Assembly: GCA_002320245.1 (NCBI GenBank)
Contig: DCKD01000051.1
Location: 1 to 51,330, forward strand
DNA length: 51,330 nt
Reading direction: 5' to 3'
Origin: Lachnospiraceae bacterium UBA1683
GTDB lineage: Bacteria; Bacillota; Clostridia; Lachnospirales; Lachnospiraceae
Shown here: one piece after another, positions 40,692-49,519 of the stretch
Layout: the number at the start of each line of letters is the position of its first letter
How positions within the stretch are numbered: the first letter of the stretch is position 1
Program-made: the position numbers and the translations under genes
The notes under the pieces: generated by a model
What the model saw: the letters and a program-made list of their open reading frames with translations, nothing else
Databases searched by the model: none
What the model was told of the DNA's origin: nothing

Positions 40692-41974
40692 TGAATAAAG
40701 AAAAATTAGAAAAAAAACTATTATATTATTTACCATTTGTAGTTCTACTGATTCTTGAATTGTGTATTCATAGCAGGATAGATACAAATTGGGGTGATGA
40801 TTTATGGTTTACAAATGTGGCACAGAAAAACGATTTCAATTTATTAAGCTGGCTGTATGAGAGATATCAGGTTTGGTCATCACGAACCCTGATTGAGGCT
40901 GTGCTGATGATTATTGTTCAGTTGCCAAGGATAATATGGGTAATTGTGGATTCGTGTATGATTACGCTGTCTGCAATATTTTTAGTTAAGAATATTGGAG
41001 AACAGGGAAAGAACAGGCAGTTGGGATGTGTGATTCCGATGCTTATCTTTCTGATGCCGTATACACAGGTAAATTCTGCCGGCTGGATTGCAACGACGGT
41101 GAATTATATGTGGCCATTGGCATGTGGAATCGTGGCAATATATCCGATTAGAAAATATATTGAGAATAAAAAACTAAACGGGTTTGAATATATTTTTTAT
41201 ACGGTATGTTTGTTATTTAGTGCAAATTCGGAACAAATGTGCTTTATATTGATTATGGTGTACGTGACGTGCTGTATCTATTATATCATTGATAATAAGA
41301 AATTGTTTTTAGCCGGTGGAAAATATATAATATTTCAAACAGCATTGTCTGTTGGTATGTTGGTATATATCATGATTTGTCCCGGAAATCAATTGAGAAG
41401 TGTTCAGGAAACAAGGACGTGGTTTCCTGAATTTGCTGATTTTTCATTATTGAAAAAAATAGAACTTGGAATTTCAACAACGATAAAAGCAGACTTTATG
41501 CAACAGAACATATGTTTTATAATATTATTACTCTTAGTGGCTACCTATATCTGGAGGAGCAATTGTAAATGGATGTACAAAATAATGGGTATTATTCCTG
41601 CATTTATTGCTTTATGTTTTCAGCAAGCCCAGATGATTTTGGGAGACATGGGTATTGTTACCAGATATGGAATCCTTTTTGGTGAACGTTTTCATAACTG
41701 GAGGTATTTAGCATTCTATGCCCTTATGGTACTGCTCTACATCTTTATATTACTTTCTTTTTATATGATTTTCGAGGATAAATCAAAGTGGGTTGTAATT
41801 GGTATCTTTTTGATGGGACTGGCTACAAAGGCTGTCATGGGATTCTCACCGACTGTGTGGGATTCGGGAGATCGGACAGGCTGGGTTATGAATTTTGCTT
41901 TTCTTACATGTATTGGTTTTGTTGTTTTAAAATTCGGTCAGAAGAATAAGGAAAGTATATCTGATGAAGAATAA
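40691..41974 (+). CDS. Polytopic membrane protein, GtrC/DUF6056-like
   Basis: A 427-residue integral membrane protein with about eleven hydrophobic segments. The first outside loop carries RIDTNWGDDLWF and YERYQVWSSRTLIEAVL, acidic and aromatic residues placed as in GT-C-fold transferases and the DUF6056 group. It starts at the stop of the GtrB-type gene, so it is probably the transferase that takes the sugar from the polyprenyl carrier and adds it to the exported chain. No biochemical proof can be read from the sequence. Confidence 0.75.
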   Translation: MNKEKLEKKLLYYLPFVVLLILELCIHSRIDTNWGDDLWFTNVAQKNDFNLLSWLYERYQVWSSRTLIEAVLMIIVQLPRIIWVIVDSCMITLSAIFLVKNIGEQGKNRQLGCVIPMLIFLMPYTQVNSAGWIATTVNYMWPLACGIVAIYPIRKYIENKKLNGFEYIFYTVCLLFSANSEQMCFILIMVYVTCCIYYIIDNKKLFLAGGKYIIFQTALSVGMLVYIMICPGNQLRSVQETRTWFPEFADFSLLKKIELGISTTIKADFMQQNICFIILLLLVATYIWRSNCKWMYKIMGIIPAFIALCFQQAQMILGDMGIVTRYGILFGERFHNWRYLAFYALMVLLYIFILLSFYMIFEDKSKWVVIGIFLMGLATKAVMGFSPTVWDSGDRTGWVMNFAFLTCIGFVVLKFGQKNKESISDEE

Positions 41975-41985
41975 GGGGAAAAAGA

Positions 41986-43533
41986 ATGTTGTTAAAAATA
42001 TATAAATTTTTCCGAGAGGGGATTGTTTGGCTTAGTCTTTTAATTATTGCTTTTTTAACGGTAAATAGTTTGTTATGGACAAGCTACTTTAAGTGGGATG
42101 AATCAGGACAATATTTGGGTGAAAAAATATTTTACAAATCTGATAATTTTGTCTTGACAATTATATGTTTTGCAATATTATTTTGGATTCTTTATCAAAC
42201 AAAATGTTTTGCCAAGATTAAATTGAGTACATTAACTTGCATATTTTTTATATATGTAGTTTTAGTTTCAGGCATTTGGGTTTATTTGGCAAATCCTATA
42301 CCGGTTGCAGATGATATGATGGTAACCAGTGCGGCAAAAGATTTTATGAGTGGGAATTATGTTCAATTACAAGAGGGAGGGTACTTAAACAACTTTACCC
42401 ATCAGTTGGGAGTTACTCTTTTTATTGAAATCCTTTTCCGAATTTTCGGAAAAGGAGGTATTGTTGTTTTCCGGGTTATAAATGTTATTGCGCTGATTGG
42501 AATATATGTGATTTTGCTAAAAATTTCAAAATTACTTTTTAAAAAAGAAATTGTACAAAGATGTTGTATCATTTTATTAGGCGGGTTTTGGGTACCATTA
42601 TTTTATGTTACGTTTGTATATGGAAATACTATCGGCTTAGCGCTGGCATTGGCTGCTGTTTGGCTAGAGATTGTATACATCAGAACAAGGAGAATTAAGA
42701 CAATAGTGGTATCCGTATTATTGGCGGTGCTTTCAACGCTGATTAAATCAAATTATTTGATTTTCATTATTGCGATGATACTCATTTTGGTTATTGATGG
42801 TCTAAAAGAAAGACGTAAGATTAATGTTTTAATATGCGTTGCTTTTTTATCTGCAAATACGCTGCTGTCAAATATTGTTTTGTATCAATATGAGTATCGT
42901 GCGGGGTGTGAATTAAAGGGGACATCAAAATTATTGTGGATTGCGATGGGCATGAGCGATGAAACATTGTACGCTGAGGGATGGTATAACCTTTCGTTGG
43001 GAAATATGCTAAATGAAATTGCTAAGTCGGAAGACAGCGGTGCAGAAATTGCGATAAAAAGTATTAAACAATCTATGAATAAATTTGAAAACGATAAATT
43101 AAAGGCATGTAAATTTTATTATAACAAGATAGTGTCTCAATGGAACGAACCTAGTTTTGAAGCACTGTGGGTTAATTATCATCAACCGGAACAGCACGAT
43201 GGAGACCAATCAGCGATCCTGAATTCAATTTATAGAGGAGCTCTTAACAAAATCATAAATTGGGAATTTAATTTTTGGCATTTCTTGATTTTGAGTTTGG
43301 CATTGGTTTATGTAATAAGCCAGACAATATGCAGCAAATTAAAAAACATGTCAATTGAGCACCTGTTCCTGCTGGTAATAGTTATAGGAGGTTTCTTTTT
43401 CCACATTTTGTGGGAAGCAAAATCGCAATATATATGGACATACTTTATTTTGTTGATTCCGTACAGCGCGGCAGGGTTTGATTTATTGTTAGTGAAAGTA
43501 GAAAAATTAAAGCAGAAAATAGTGAGGAGATGA
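41986..43533 (+). CDS. Polytopic GT-C-type glycosyltransferase
   Basis: A 515-residue membrane protein with about twelve hydrophobic segments. After three N-terminal helices comes NPIPVADDMMVTSAAKDFMSG (split here as NPIPVADDMM plus TSAAKDFMSG), an acidic loop as in GT39/PMT-type enzymes that use polyprenyl-phosphate sugars. A large soluble loop (about 300-405) interrupts the later helices. It would be a second extracytoplasmic side-chain transferase. It lies 11 nt after the DUF6056-like gene. AT-rich codon use is marked. Confidence 0.75.
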   Translation: MLLKIYKFFREGIVWLSLLIIAFLTVNSLLWTSYFKWDESGQYLGEKIFYKSDNFVLTIICFAILFWILYQTKCFAKIKLSTLTCIFFIYVVLVSGIWVYLANPIPVADDMMVTSAAKDFMSGNYVQLQEGGYLNNFTHQLGVTLFIEILFRIFGKGGIVVFRVINVIALIGIYVILLKISKLLFKKEIVQRCCIILLGGFWVPLFYVTFVYGNTIGLALALAAVWLEIVYIRTRRIKTIVVSVLLAVLSTLIKSNYLIFIIAMILILVIDGLKERRKINVLICVAFLSANTLLSNIVLYQYEYRAGCELKGTSKLLWIAMGMSDETLYAEGWYNLSLGNMLNEIAKSEDSGAEIAIKSIKQSMNKFENDKLKACKFYYNKIVSQWNEPSFEALWVNYHQPEQHDGDQSAILNSIYRGALNKIINWEFNFWHFLILSLALVYVISQTICSKLKNMSIEHLFLLVIVIGGFFFHILWEAKSQYIWTYFILLIPYSAAGFDLLLVKVEKLKQKIVRR

Positions 43534-43538
43534 AGAAA

Positions 43539-44384
43539 ATGAAAATATTGGTAACAGGTGTGAAAGGTCAGCTAGGATATGATGTCGTAAATGAGTTAGA
43601 AAAACGTGGACATACAGCGATTGGAGTCGATGTAGAGGAAATGGATATTACCGATGCTGCTATGGTGGAAAAAGTGATTACAGATGCCGGTGTTGAGGCG
43701 GTTATTCATTGCGCTGCATATACAGCAGTTGACGCGGCAGAGGAGAATCGTGATGTTTGCATGAGGGTGAATGCAGAAGGAACAGAAAATATCGCGAAAG
43801 TATGCAAGAATCTGGATATCAAAATGATTTATATCAGCACAGATTATGTGTTTGATGGCGAGGGGAATCGCCCATGGGAACCGGATGATGAACGTCATCC
43901 ATTGAATGTTTATGGTGAGAGTAAGTATCAGGGAGAATTGGCAGTAGAAAAATATCTTGAGAAATATTATATTGTGCGTATTGCATGGGTATTTGGTGTG
44001 AACGGCAAGAATTTTATTAAGACAATGTTGAATCTTGCAAAAAATCACACGGAGATTAATGTAGTAAATGATCAGATTGGCTCACCGACATATACATTTG
44101 ATTTGGCGAGACTGCTTGTAGATATGGTTGAAACAGATAAGTATGGACATTATCATGCGACAAATGAAGGACTGTGTACATGGTATGAGTTTGCAAAAGA
44201 AATTTTTGCGCAGGCCGGAAAGAAAATTACAGTATATCCGGTAACAAGTGATGAATTTCCTGCAAAAGCGAAAAGACCACATAACAGTAGAATGGATAAA
44301 ACTAAGTTGGCAAAAAATGGGTTTTCATTGCTTCCTACATGGCAGGATGCATTGAAACGATATTTGATGGAAACTGAAATCTAA
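43539..44384 (+). CDS. rfbD: dTDP-4-dehydrorhamnose reductase
   Basis: RfbD/RmlD (281 residues) reduces the 4-keto group with NAD(P)H to give dTDP-L-rhamnose. MKILVTGVKGQLGYDV is the Rossmann motif, VIHCAAYTAVDAAE and ISTDYVFDG follow, and YGESKYQGE contains the catalytic YxxxK. The ATG at 43539 is 9 nt after GAGGAG; an ATG at 43530 abuts that site. It ends the operon that began with rfbA and is closed by a hairpin at 44392. Confidence 0.96.
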   Translation: MKILVTGVKGQLGYDVVNELEKRGHTAIGVDVEEMDITDAAMVEKVITDAGVEAVIHCAAYTAVDAAEENRDVCMRVNAEGTENIAKVCKNLDIKMIYISTDYVFDGEGNRPWEPDDERHPLNVYGESKYQGELAVEKYLEKYYIVRIAWVFGVNGKNFIKTMLNLAKNHTEINVVNDQIGSPTYTFDLARLLVDMVETDKYGHYHATNEGLCTWYEFAKEIFAQAGKKITVYPVTSDEFPAKAKRPHNSRMDKTKLAKNGFSLLPTWQDALKRYLMETEI

Positions 44385-44391
44385 GAATTAT

Positions 44392-44427
44392 AAATGATGA
44401 TGGCAATTGTTATGCCCTCATCATTTT
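44392..44427 (+). terminator. Likely terminator after rfbD
   Basis: AAATGATGATGGC (44392-44404) pairs with GCCCTCATCATTT (44414-44426) with one T-C mismatch. The T-run is short, so termination may be partial. Confidence 0.55.
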
Positions 44428-44475
44428 CATAGTTAAAAATAATTAGATTTTATAAAGTGAAAAAATGGAGGACCT

Positions 44476-45975
44476 ATGAAAAACGTACTGATTACCAATT
44501 TATATTTTGCAAAGTATACTGGCTCGGAATTACATGCGCTAGAAATTGCAAAACAATTTGAAAAGAGGGGATATGACGTTACAATTGCAGTTTTTCAGAA
44601 GGCATATCCATTGTTAAATGAAAAAGGTCGGTATCGAATAATAAATTGCTTAGTGGAGAAGTTAGATGTCGAAAGATTTGATGTGATTTTTGTGCAGCAC
44701 TATCCCGTGTTTGATTACCTGTGCAGTCAATATAATCTGAGTTATAAAAAACTAATTGTTTCAAAGTTAAGTGTAATAAGTGAATATGAGTATCTTCCTG
44801 TTTGTACTTCTGATGCTGATTTGATTTTATGTGTGAGTGATGAATGCGCGAATAAAGTTTATGACCAGATTGGTACTGATATTAGAGTCCGAGTTTTTAA
44901 AAATAGTGTAGGTGAAGAATATTTTGAGAGATTTTCTTTAAAAAATGACAATGCATATATAAAGGATATTGCTGTGATTTCGAATCATATTCCAGAGGAA
45001 TTATTAGAATTAGGAAGTGTAACTAATGATGAATATCATATTGATTATATAGGAGCTGAGTATTCTCCACGGTTAGTCAATGTTGAATTACTGAAAGAAT
45101 ATGACTTAGTTATTACAATAGGTAGAACTGTTCAACAATGTTTTGCGGTGGGAATCCCTGTATATGTATATGATTATTTCGGTGGTCCGGGGTATATTAC
45201 AGATGATAATTTTAAAGTTGCGGAAGAAAATAATTTTTCGGGAAGAGGATTTAAAAAAAAGAGTCTGTCGGAATTAAAAAGTGAGATAGAGAGTAATTAT
45301 AGAAATAATCTGCAAAATCTAAAAAAGCTTCATGATATATCAAAAATGAAATACAGTTATGATATAAATTTTGAACAGATATATAATGAACTAAGGATAG
45401 AGAAAAATACAGATTGGAAAGTTGCGGATTATTATGACGATGTTTCGAAGTTAAGAATAAATACGTATAGCAAAAGGATACCTATGTTTGCATTCCCAAA
45501 AGATTTCGTTTCTCAATTATTTATTGATTATGGAGAAGGATTTAAAGAAGAGCATAGTATAAAATGGAATTCATCGGAAAATTATATTATAGAAAGGGAG
45601 TTTGTATTTCATAGAAAAATCAAACAGTTTAGATTGGATCCGTGTGATGTTCCGTCAAATTTTTGTATATATCAAATTTGTATAAACGGTGAAGAATCTT
45701 ATAAAGACGTACATAGTGTTTGTCTAAATGACGATCCCTCATTTTTGATTCAACTAACAGAAAAGGAAAAGGAATGCAATTTAGTTAGATTAAAAATAAG
45801 GTATAAGTTCGTGGAAGTGAGTGCTGCTGAGATCATACAGCTTATGGAAACCGAACTAAATAAGGAAAAGAAACAGAATGATGAGATGAAACAGCTTCTT
45901 GAAATGGATAGAAAAAACAAGAAAATTAGTGTCAAGAAAATACTTCATAAATTTACAGCTAGAAAATTTGAATAA
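44476..45975 (+). CDS. GT-B-like glycosyltransferase with C-terminal extension
   Basis: A 499-residue protein. The N-terminal 300 residues look like a GT4/GT-B fold: LITNLYFAKYTGSELHALEIAKQF binds substrate, VIFVQHYPVFDYL and LILCVSDECANKVYDQIG are typical strands, and ITIGRTVQQCFAVGIPVYVYD (motif 235-254 region) resembles the donor-binding loop; the usual E-x(7)-E is not clear, so activity is uncertain. The C-terminal 200 residues have a beta-type domain and end in a Lys/Glu-rich coiled coil (about 445-490). The ribosome site is GGAGG. Codons are strongly AT-rich, suggesting transfer. Confidence 0.78.
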   Translation: MKNVLITNLYFAKYTGSELHALEIAKQFEKRGYDVTIAVFQKAYPLLNEKGRYRIINCLVEKLDVERFDVIFVQHYPVFDYLCSQYNLSYKKLIVSKLSVISEYEYLPVCTSDADLILCVSDECANKVYDQIGTDIRVRVFKNSVGEEYFERFSLKNDNAYIKDIAVISNHIPEELLELGSVTNDEYHIDYIGAEYSPRLVNVELLKEYDLVITIGRTVQQCFAVGIPVYVYDYFGGPGYITDDNFKVAEENNFSGRGFKKKSLSELKSEIESNYRNNLQNLKKLHDISKMKYSYDINFEQIYNELRIEKNTDWKVADYYDDVSKLRINTYSKRIPMFAFPKDFVSQLFIDYGEGFKEEHSIKWNSSENYIIEREFVFHRKIKQFRLDPCDVPSNFCIYQICINGEESYKDVHSVCLNDDPSFLIQLTEKEKECNLVRLKIRYKFVEVSAAEIIQLMETELNKEKKQNDEMKQLLEMDRKNKKISVKKILHKFTARKFE

Positions 45976-46099
45976 AATTAAAATGTGGGAACAAGAGCAT
46001 TTATTAGTTTCTGAGTCGGGAACTCCCGGAAATTCTGTTCCCAAACTCCTGGAAATTTCAAAGTGTGAGAAAAAGACATGGAACGGATGAAATAAATAG

Positions 46100-46225
46100 T
46101 GGTCAATTGTGGGTGAGTTAGAAGATGAATTTGATGTCAGTGTGGCACCTGGGGATATTGTACCGAAAAATTTTAATTCAGCGGAGGCATTGTGGAGGAT
46201 GGTGCAGAGACTCCAGAATGCATAA
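46100..46225 (+). pseudogene. C-terminal fragment of an acyl carrier protein gene
   Basis: Reading from 46100, 41 codons end in TAA at 46223-46225. The product has the last two helices of an acyl/peptidyl carrier protein: VGELEDEFDVSVAPGDIVP then NFNSAEALWRMVQRLQ. The DSL phosphopantetheine-attachment site and first helix are missing; an in-frame TAG (46097-46099) precedes it and no start codon fits. It is a truncated remnant, probably left by deletion. Upstream DNA (45976-46099) shows only a GGGAAC/GTTCCC palindrome and a 14-bp imperfect direct repeat (46021-46034, 46044-46057). Together these fill the gap 45976-46344. Confidence 0.8.
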
Positions 46226-46275
46226 CTCCAATTGTATAAACTTCAACTTTGAAAAGCTAACCTTGATTTTACATC

Positions 46276-46304
46276 TTGCAACATTTGGTTTAACATTCTA
46301 TAAT
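46276..46304 (+). promoter_or_regulatory. Promoter of the phosphoglycerol transferase gene
   Basis: TTGCAA (46276-46281), 17 bp, TATAAT (46299-46304), a strong sigma-A match, 40 bp before the start codon. It makes the last block (46345-51065) a separate transcription unit. Confidence 0.75.
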
Positions 46305-46344
46305 AAATAATGCTGTTGCAAAAGAAAAAGATTGGGGATAGGTT

Positions 46345-48174
46345 ATGAAAAAAATACTTTTAAAGGTGTTAAGAGGGTTTGGAACGTTTTTCGCTGTTGT
46401 ATTGAGTACAATAGGAACGTTGCTTTGTTTTAGCATTGTCTGGATGTTTGATACATGGAGTAATCTTTCCATGGATGAATTGATGTATCATTTAACGACT
46501 CCATTAGAAGGAACAAATTCCGGAATGATAAAGGAATATTTGAATACGTGTGCAGTTCCGGCTATTTTTATTCTGATTATAATAATTATATTTTTCACAG
46601 CATTTCGAGAGAAAAAACGAATCTATTATATGGTTATGGGAATTGGAATTATTGTGCCGTTGTTTGTTTCCTGCGGATATGTAAAATATGCATGGGACAA
46701 GCTTGGTGCTGACAATTATGTAAAGGGACAAAGTACGTATTCTACGTTTATAGATGATAATTATGTAGATCCGAGGGATGTTACAGTTACATTTCCTGAG
46801 CAAAAAAGAAATTTAATCTATATTTTTTTGGAATCAATGGAAACTACATATGCTGATACAAAAAACGGAGGTGGATTTCAGAAAAATGTGATACCGGAGC
46901 TGACTTGGCTTGCTCAGGAAAACGAAGATTTTTCAGGACAAGATTACGCACTGAACGGCGGCTATGCGATGCCCGGGGCAACATGGACGATTGCAGCGAT
47001 GTTTTCACAGACATCTGGTATCCCGTTAAATATATCCATTGAAGACAATTCCATGGATACCCAGGATACCTTTTTTGCAAATACTGTCACATTAGGAGAT
47101 ATTTTGCAGCAGGAAGGTTATTCACAGACATTAATGATTGGTTCAGATGCTACTTTCGGAGGGCGCAGGCTGTATTTTACGGAACATGGAAATTACGATA
47201 TTCTTGATTACAATTATGCGCATGATAATGGCTGGATTCCGGAGGATTACCGCGTATGGTGGGGATATGAGGATGAAAAGCTGTTTGGATTTGCAAAGGA
47301 ACAGTTGCTGCAACTTGCAGAAGAGGGGAATCCGTTTAATTTTACAATGCTGACTGTGGATACACATTTCGAGGATGGTTATCCATGTAACTTATGTCCG
47401 GATACATATGGGGATGATCAGTATTCAAATGTAATGGCCTGTTCAAGCAGACAAGTTGCGGAGTTTGTGTCATGGATACAGCAGCAGAGTTTTTATGGAA
47501 ATACGACAATTGTGATTTCGGGAGATCATCCGACGATGGACAGTGATTTCTGCGAAGATGTGGACAGTGGCTACACGAGAAAAGTGTATACAGCATATAT
47601 CAATCCTGCAGCAGAAGTTTCGGCTGAAGATACAAGGAATTATACGACGTTTGATAATTTCCCGACAACAGTTGCCAGTTTAGGTGCTGATATTGACGGT
47701 GACCGACTTGGTCTTGGAACAAATTTATTTTCGGCAACACCAACGTTGACAGAACGGTTTGGAATTGATAAAGTCAAATCGGAAATGAGCCGTAAATCTA
47801 AGCTGATGGAAACGCTGGCAGATATTAATGAAAATGCAGAGGCATTAATGATTCGCGAGGGAAAAAGTCCTGCGGCGGATTTGACGGTTGGAGCATATGA
47901 TTATGAGACTGGTTTATTCTCATTGTCTGCAAACAATTTCGTGAATGTGGATATCGGAAGTATTCAGTCTATGTCAGCCGCAGTGTGGACAACGGAGGAT
48001 CAAAGCGATATGCAGTGGATTCCGATGGATGCGCAGGAAGATGGTTCCTACGCCGGTTCTGTGAAAGTACCGAATTTTGATTATAAGACAGGGACTTATT
48101 ATATTCATCTCTATATGACGGACAGCAATGGCAATCCGATATTTTTAGGAGCAGCAGAATCGGTTGTACAGTAA
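46345..48174 (+). CDS. LTA synthase/OpgB-family phosphoglycerol transferase
   Basis: A 609-residue membrane-anchored enzyme of the alkaline phosphatase/sulfatase superfamily that transfers glycerol phosphate (from phosphatidylglycerol) to an extracellular glycan. About three N-terminal transmembrane helices (within 8-112). Catalytic domain about 155-470 with YIFLESMETTY (metal Glu), YAMPGATWTIAAM with candidate nucleophile Thr215 (or Thr213), TVDTHFEDG and VISGDHPTM. A C-terminal beta-domain (about 515-605) resembles GBS_Bsp-like repeats and is unusual for LTA synthases. In this locus a role in decorating the polysaccharide, like streptococcal GacH, is more likely than making lipoteichoic acid; that is inference. 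Confidence 0.9.
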   Translation: MKKILLKVLRGFGTFFAVVLSTIGTLLCFSIVWMFDTWSNLSMDELMYHLTTPLEGTNSGMIKEYLNTCAVPAIFILIIIIIFFTAFREKKRIYYMVMGIGIIVPLFVSCGYVKYAWDKLGADNYVKGQSTYSTFIDDNYVDPRDVTVTFPEQKRNLIYIFLESMETTYADTKNGGGFQKNVIPELTWLAQENEDFSGQDYALNGGYAMPGATWTIAAMFSQTSGIPLNISIEDNSMDTQDTFFANTVTLGDILQQEGYSQTLMIGSDATFGGRRLYFTEHGNYDILDYNYAHDNGWIPEDYRVWWGYEDEKLFGFAKEQLLQLAEEGNPFNFTMLTVDTHFEDGYPCNLCPDTYGDDQYSNVMACSSRQVAEFVSWIQQQSFYGNTTIVISGDHPTMDSDFCEDVDSGYTRKVYTAYINPAAEVSAEDTRNYTTFDNFPTTVASLGADIDGDRLGLGTNLFSATPTLTERFGIDKVKSEMSRKSKLMETLADINENAEALMIREGKSPAADLTVGAYDYETGLFSLSANNFVNVDIGSIQSMSAAVWTTEDQSDMQWIPMDAQEDGSYAGSVKVPNFDYKTGTYYIHLYMTDSNGNPIFLGAAESVVQ

Positions 48175-48241
48175 TTTTATGGCTAGGAAACCCATTGGCG
48201 CAGAAGGTGAGGAATCACAGAGATAACAGAGGGGGATTATT

Positions 48242-49486
48242 ATGGTAAAACAACATCAGTCGAAAGCGGTATCTATACTGAATATTGTGATATCAATATT
48301 TATATTGACATTTATCCTTCCGGTAGGTGATGTTGGAAGGATATCATTGCAGAATTTTTTCCTGCTGCTGTTTCTGTCGCTGAGCATTATTGTTTTGTTT
48401 GATTCACATTTGATTTTTGATGCGGTAAAGAATTATACTTTTGAACTCATGCTGTTTGTAATAGGACTGATATGGTGTCTGGTCAGTGTCTGTCAGGGAC
48501 ATTCCTTTGCGTTAAGATTTTATATTCTTCTTTATATTACTGCGGCTGTTTTTTTGATGTTCTGTCTGTTAAGAAAATATAACTTTTTAAATATGGAATA
48601 CATTATAAAAAGTCTTTTCTGGATGATGTTTATCAAAATGACAGGAAAATTCCTCATTGAATTTTTGTTTGTGACAAAGATGATTGAATATGAGGAAATA
48701 CTTCATTTGTATACCGGGGTATTCAATACGAATGTCACGACAATGACAATGAGTATCGGAAATCTGACTTTAGCCCGGATTCAAAGTTCCTCAGATTTGA
48801 TTGTAATTTCGCTGATGCCGTTTTTCTGGGTGTTGCCAAAATTGAATAAGAAAATTAGATTTGTACTCTTTGTCATGACGGGAGCCTATACGGTTATTGT
48901 ATTTTCCAGAATTGCTATTGCACAATTCTGCTGTTATGCACTGGTGTATTTGATTTATAACTGGAGAGCCATTTCAAAAAGATGGAAATGGATTAGCAGC
49001 ATTGCCGTGGCATTATCGTCAGTTATATGGGCTCCTCCGGTTATCCGAATGATTCAGTTCAGGTTCTTTTCTTCATTTACTATTGAATCAGATTCAACAA
49101 GGGATATTCAGTCAACAGAATTGATACAGGGAATTCTTCAAAAACCATTTTGGGGACATGGAATGGGCAGTTTTATTCCGGATTTGATAAGAAGTGAAGC
49201 ACTTCCGTTCTCATATGAAAAAGAATATTTATCATTTGTGTTTCAACTGGGAATCGTCGGGTTTTTTATCATCATCGCAGGCATAATTATTGTTTACGCA
49301 AAACAAATGGTGATATATCTGAAAAATGTTCCTTGTGTAATTAAAATTTTCAGTATAACTGGGTTCATGTGGTTTTTGATTAGACCTGCCTTTAATCCTT
49401 CTTTTTTAGGACTGCAAGGTGGATTCCCTGTTATTGGAATTTGGCTGTTTATGGCGTATTATGCAAATAGAACGAAGCAGTTATAA
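48242..49486 (+). CDS. O-antigen polymerase/ligase-like (Wzy_C) membrane protein
   Basis: A 414-residue polytopic protein with about eleven transmembrane segments and a large outside loop (about 270-340) containing the WGHGMGSFIPDLIR motif typical of Wzy/WaaL proteins. It would polymerise or transfer lipid-linked repeat units at the outer face of the membrane. A Wzy-type enzyme normally works with a Wzx flippase, which is not in the window; the ABC exporter upstream belongs to a different export logic. Ribosome site GGGGG lies 8 nt upstream. Confidence 0.85.
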   Translation: MVKQHQSKAVSILNIVISIFILTFILPVGDVGRISLQNFFLLLFLSLSIIVLFDSHLIFDAVKNYTFELMLFVIGLIWCLVSVCQGHSFALRFYILLYITAAVFLMFCLLRKYNFLNMEYIIKSLFWMMFIKMTGKFLIEFLFVTKMIEYEEILHLYTGVFNTNVTTMTMSIGNLTLARIQSSSDLIVISLMPFFWVLPKLNKKIRFVLFVMTGAYTVIVFSRIAIAQFCCYALVYLIYNWRAISKRWKWISSIAVALSSVIWAPPVIRMIQFRFFSSFTIESDSTRDIQSTELIQGILQKPFWGHGMGSFIPDLIRSEALPFSYEKEYLSFVFQLGIVGFFIIIAGIIIVYAKQMVIYLKNVPCVIKIFSITGFMWFLIRPAFNPSFLGLQGGFPVIGIWLFMAYYANRTKQL

Positions 49487-49519
49487 CAGTTTGCGATATG
49501 GAACAGAAAGGCTGTAGGA

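Noticed and set aside
46125..46310. A 61-codon open frame starting with ATG at 46125
   Set aside because: It is out of frame with the carrier-protein fragment it overlaps and has no ribosome site or family; the fragment in the other frame explains the region.
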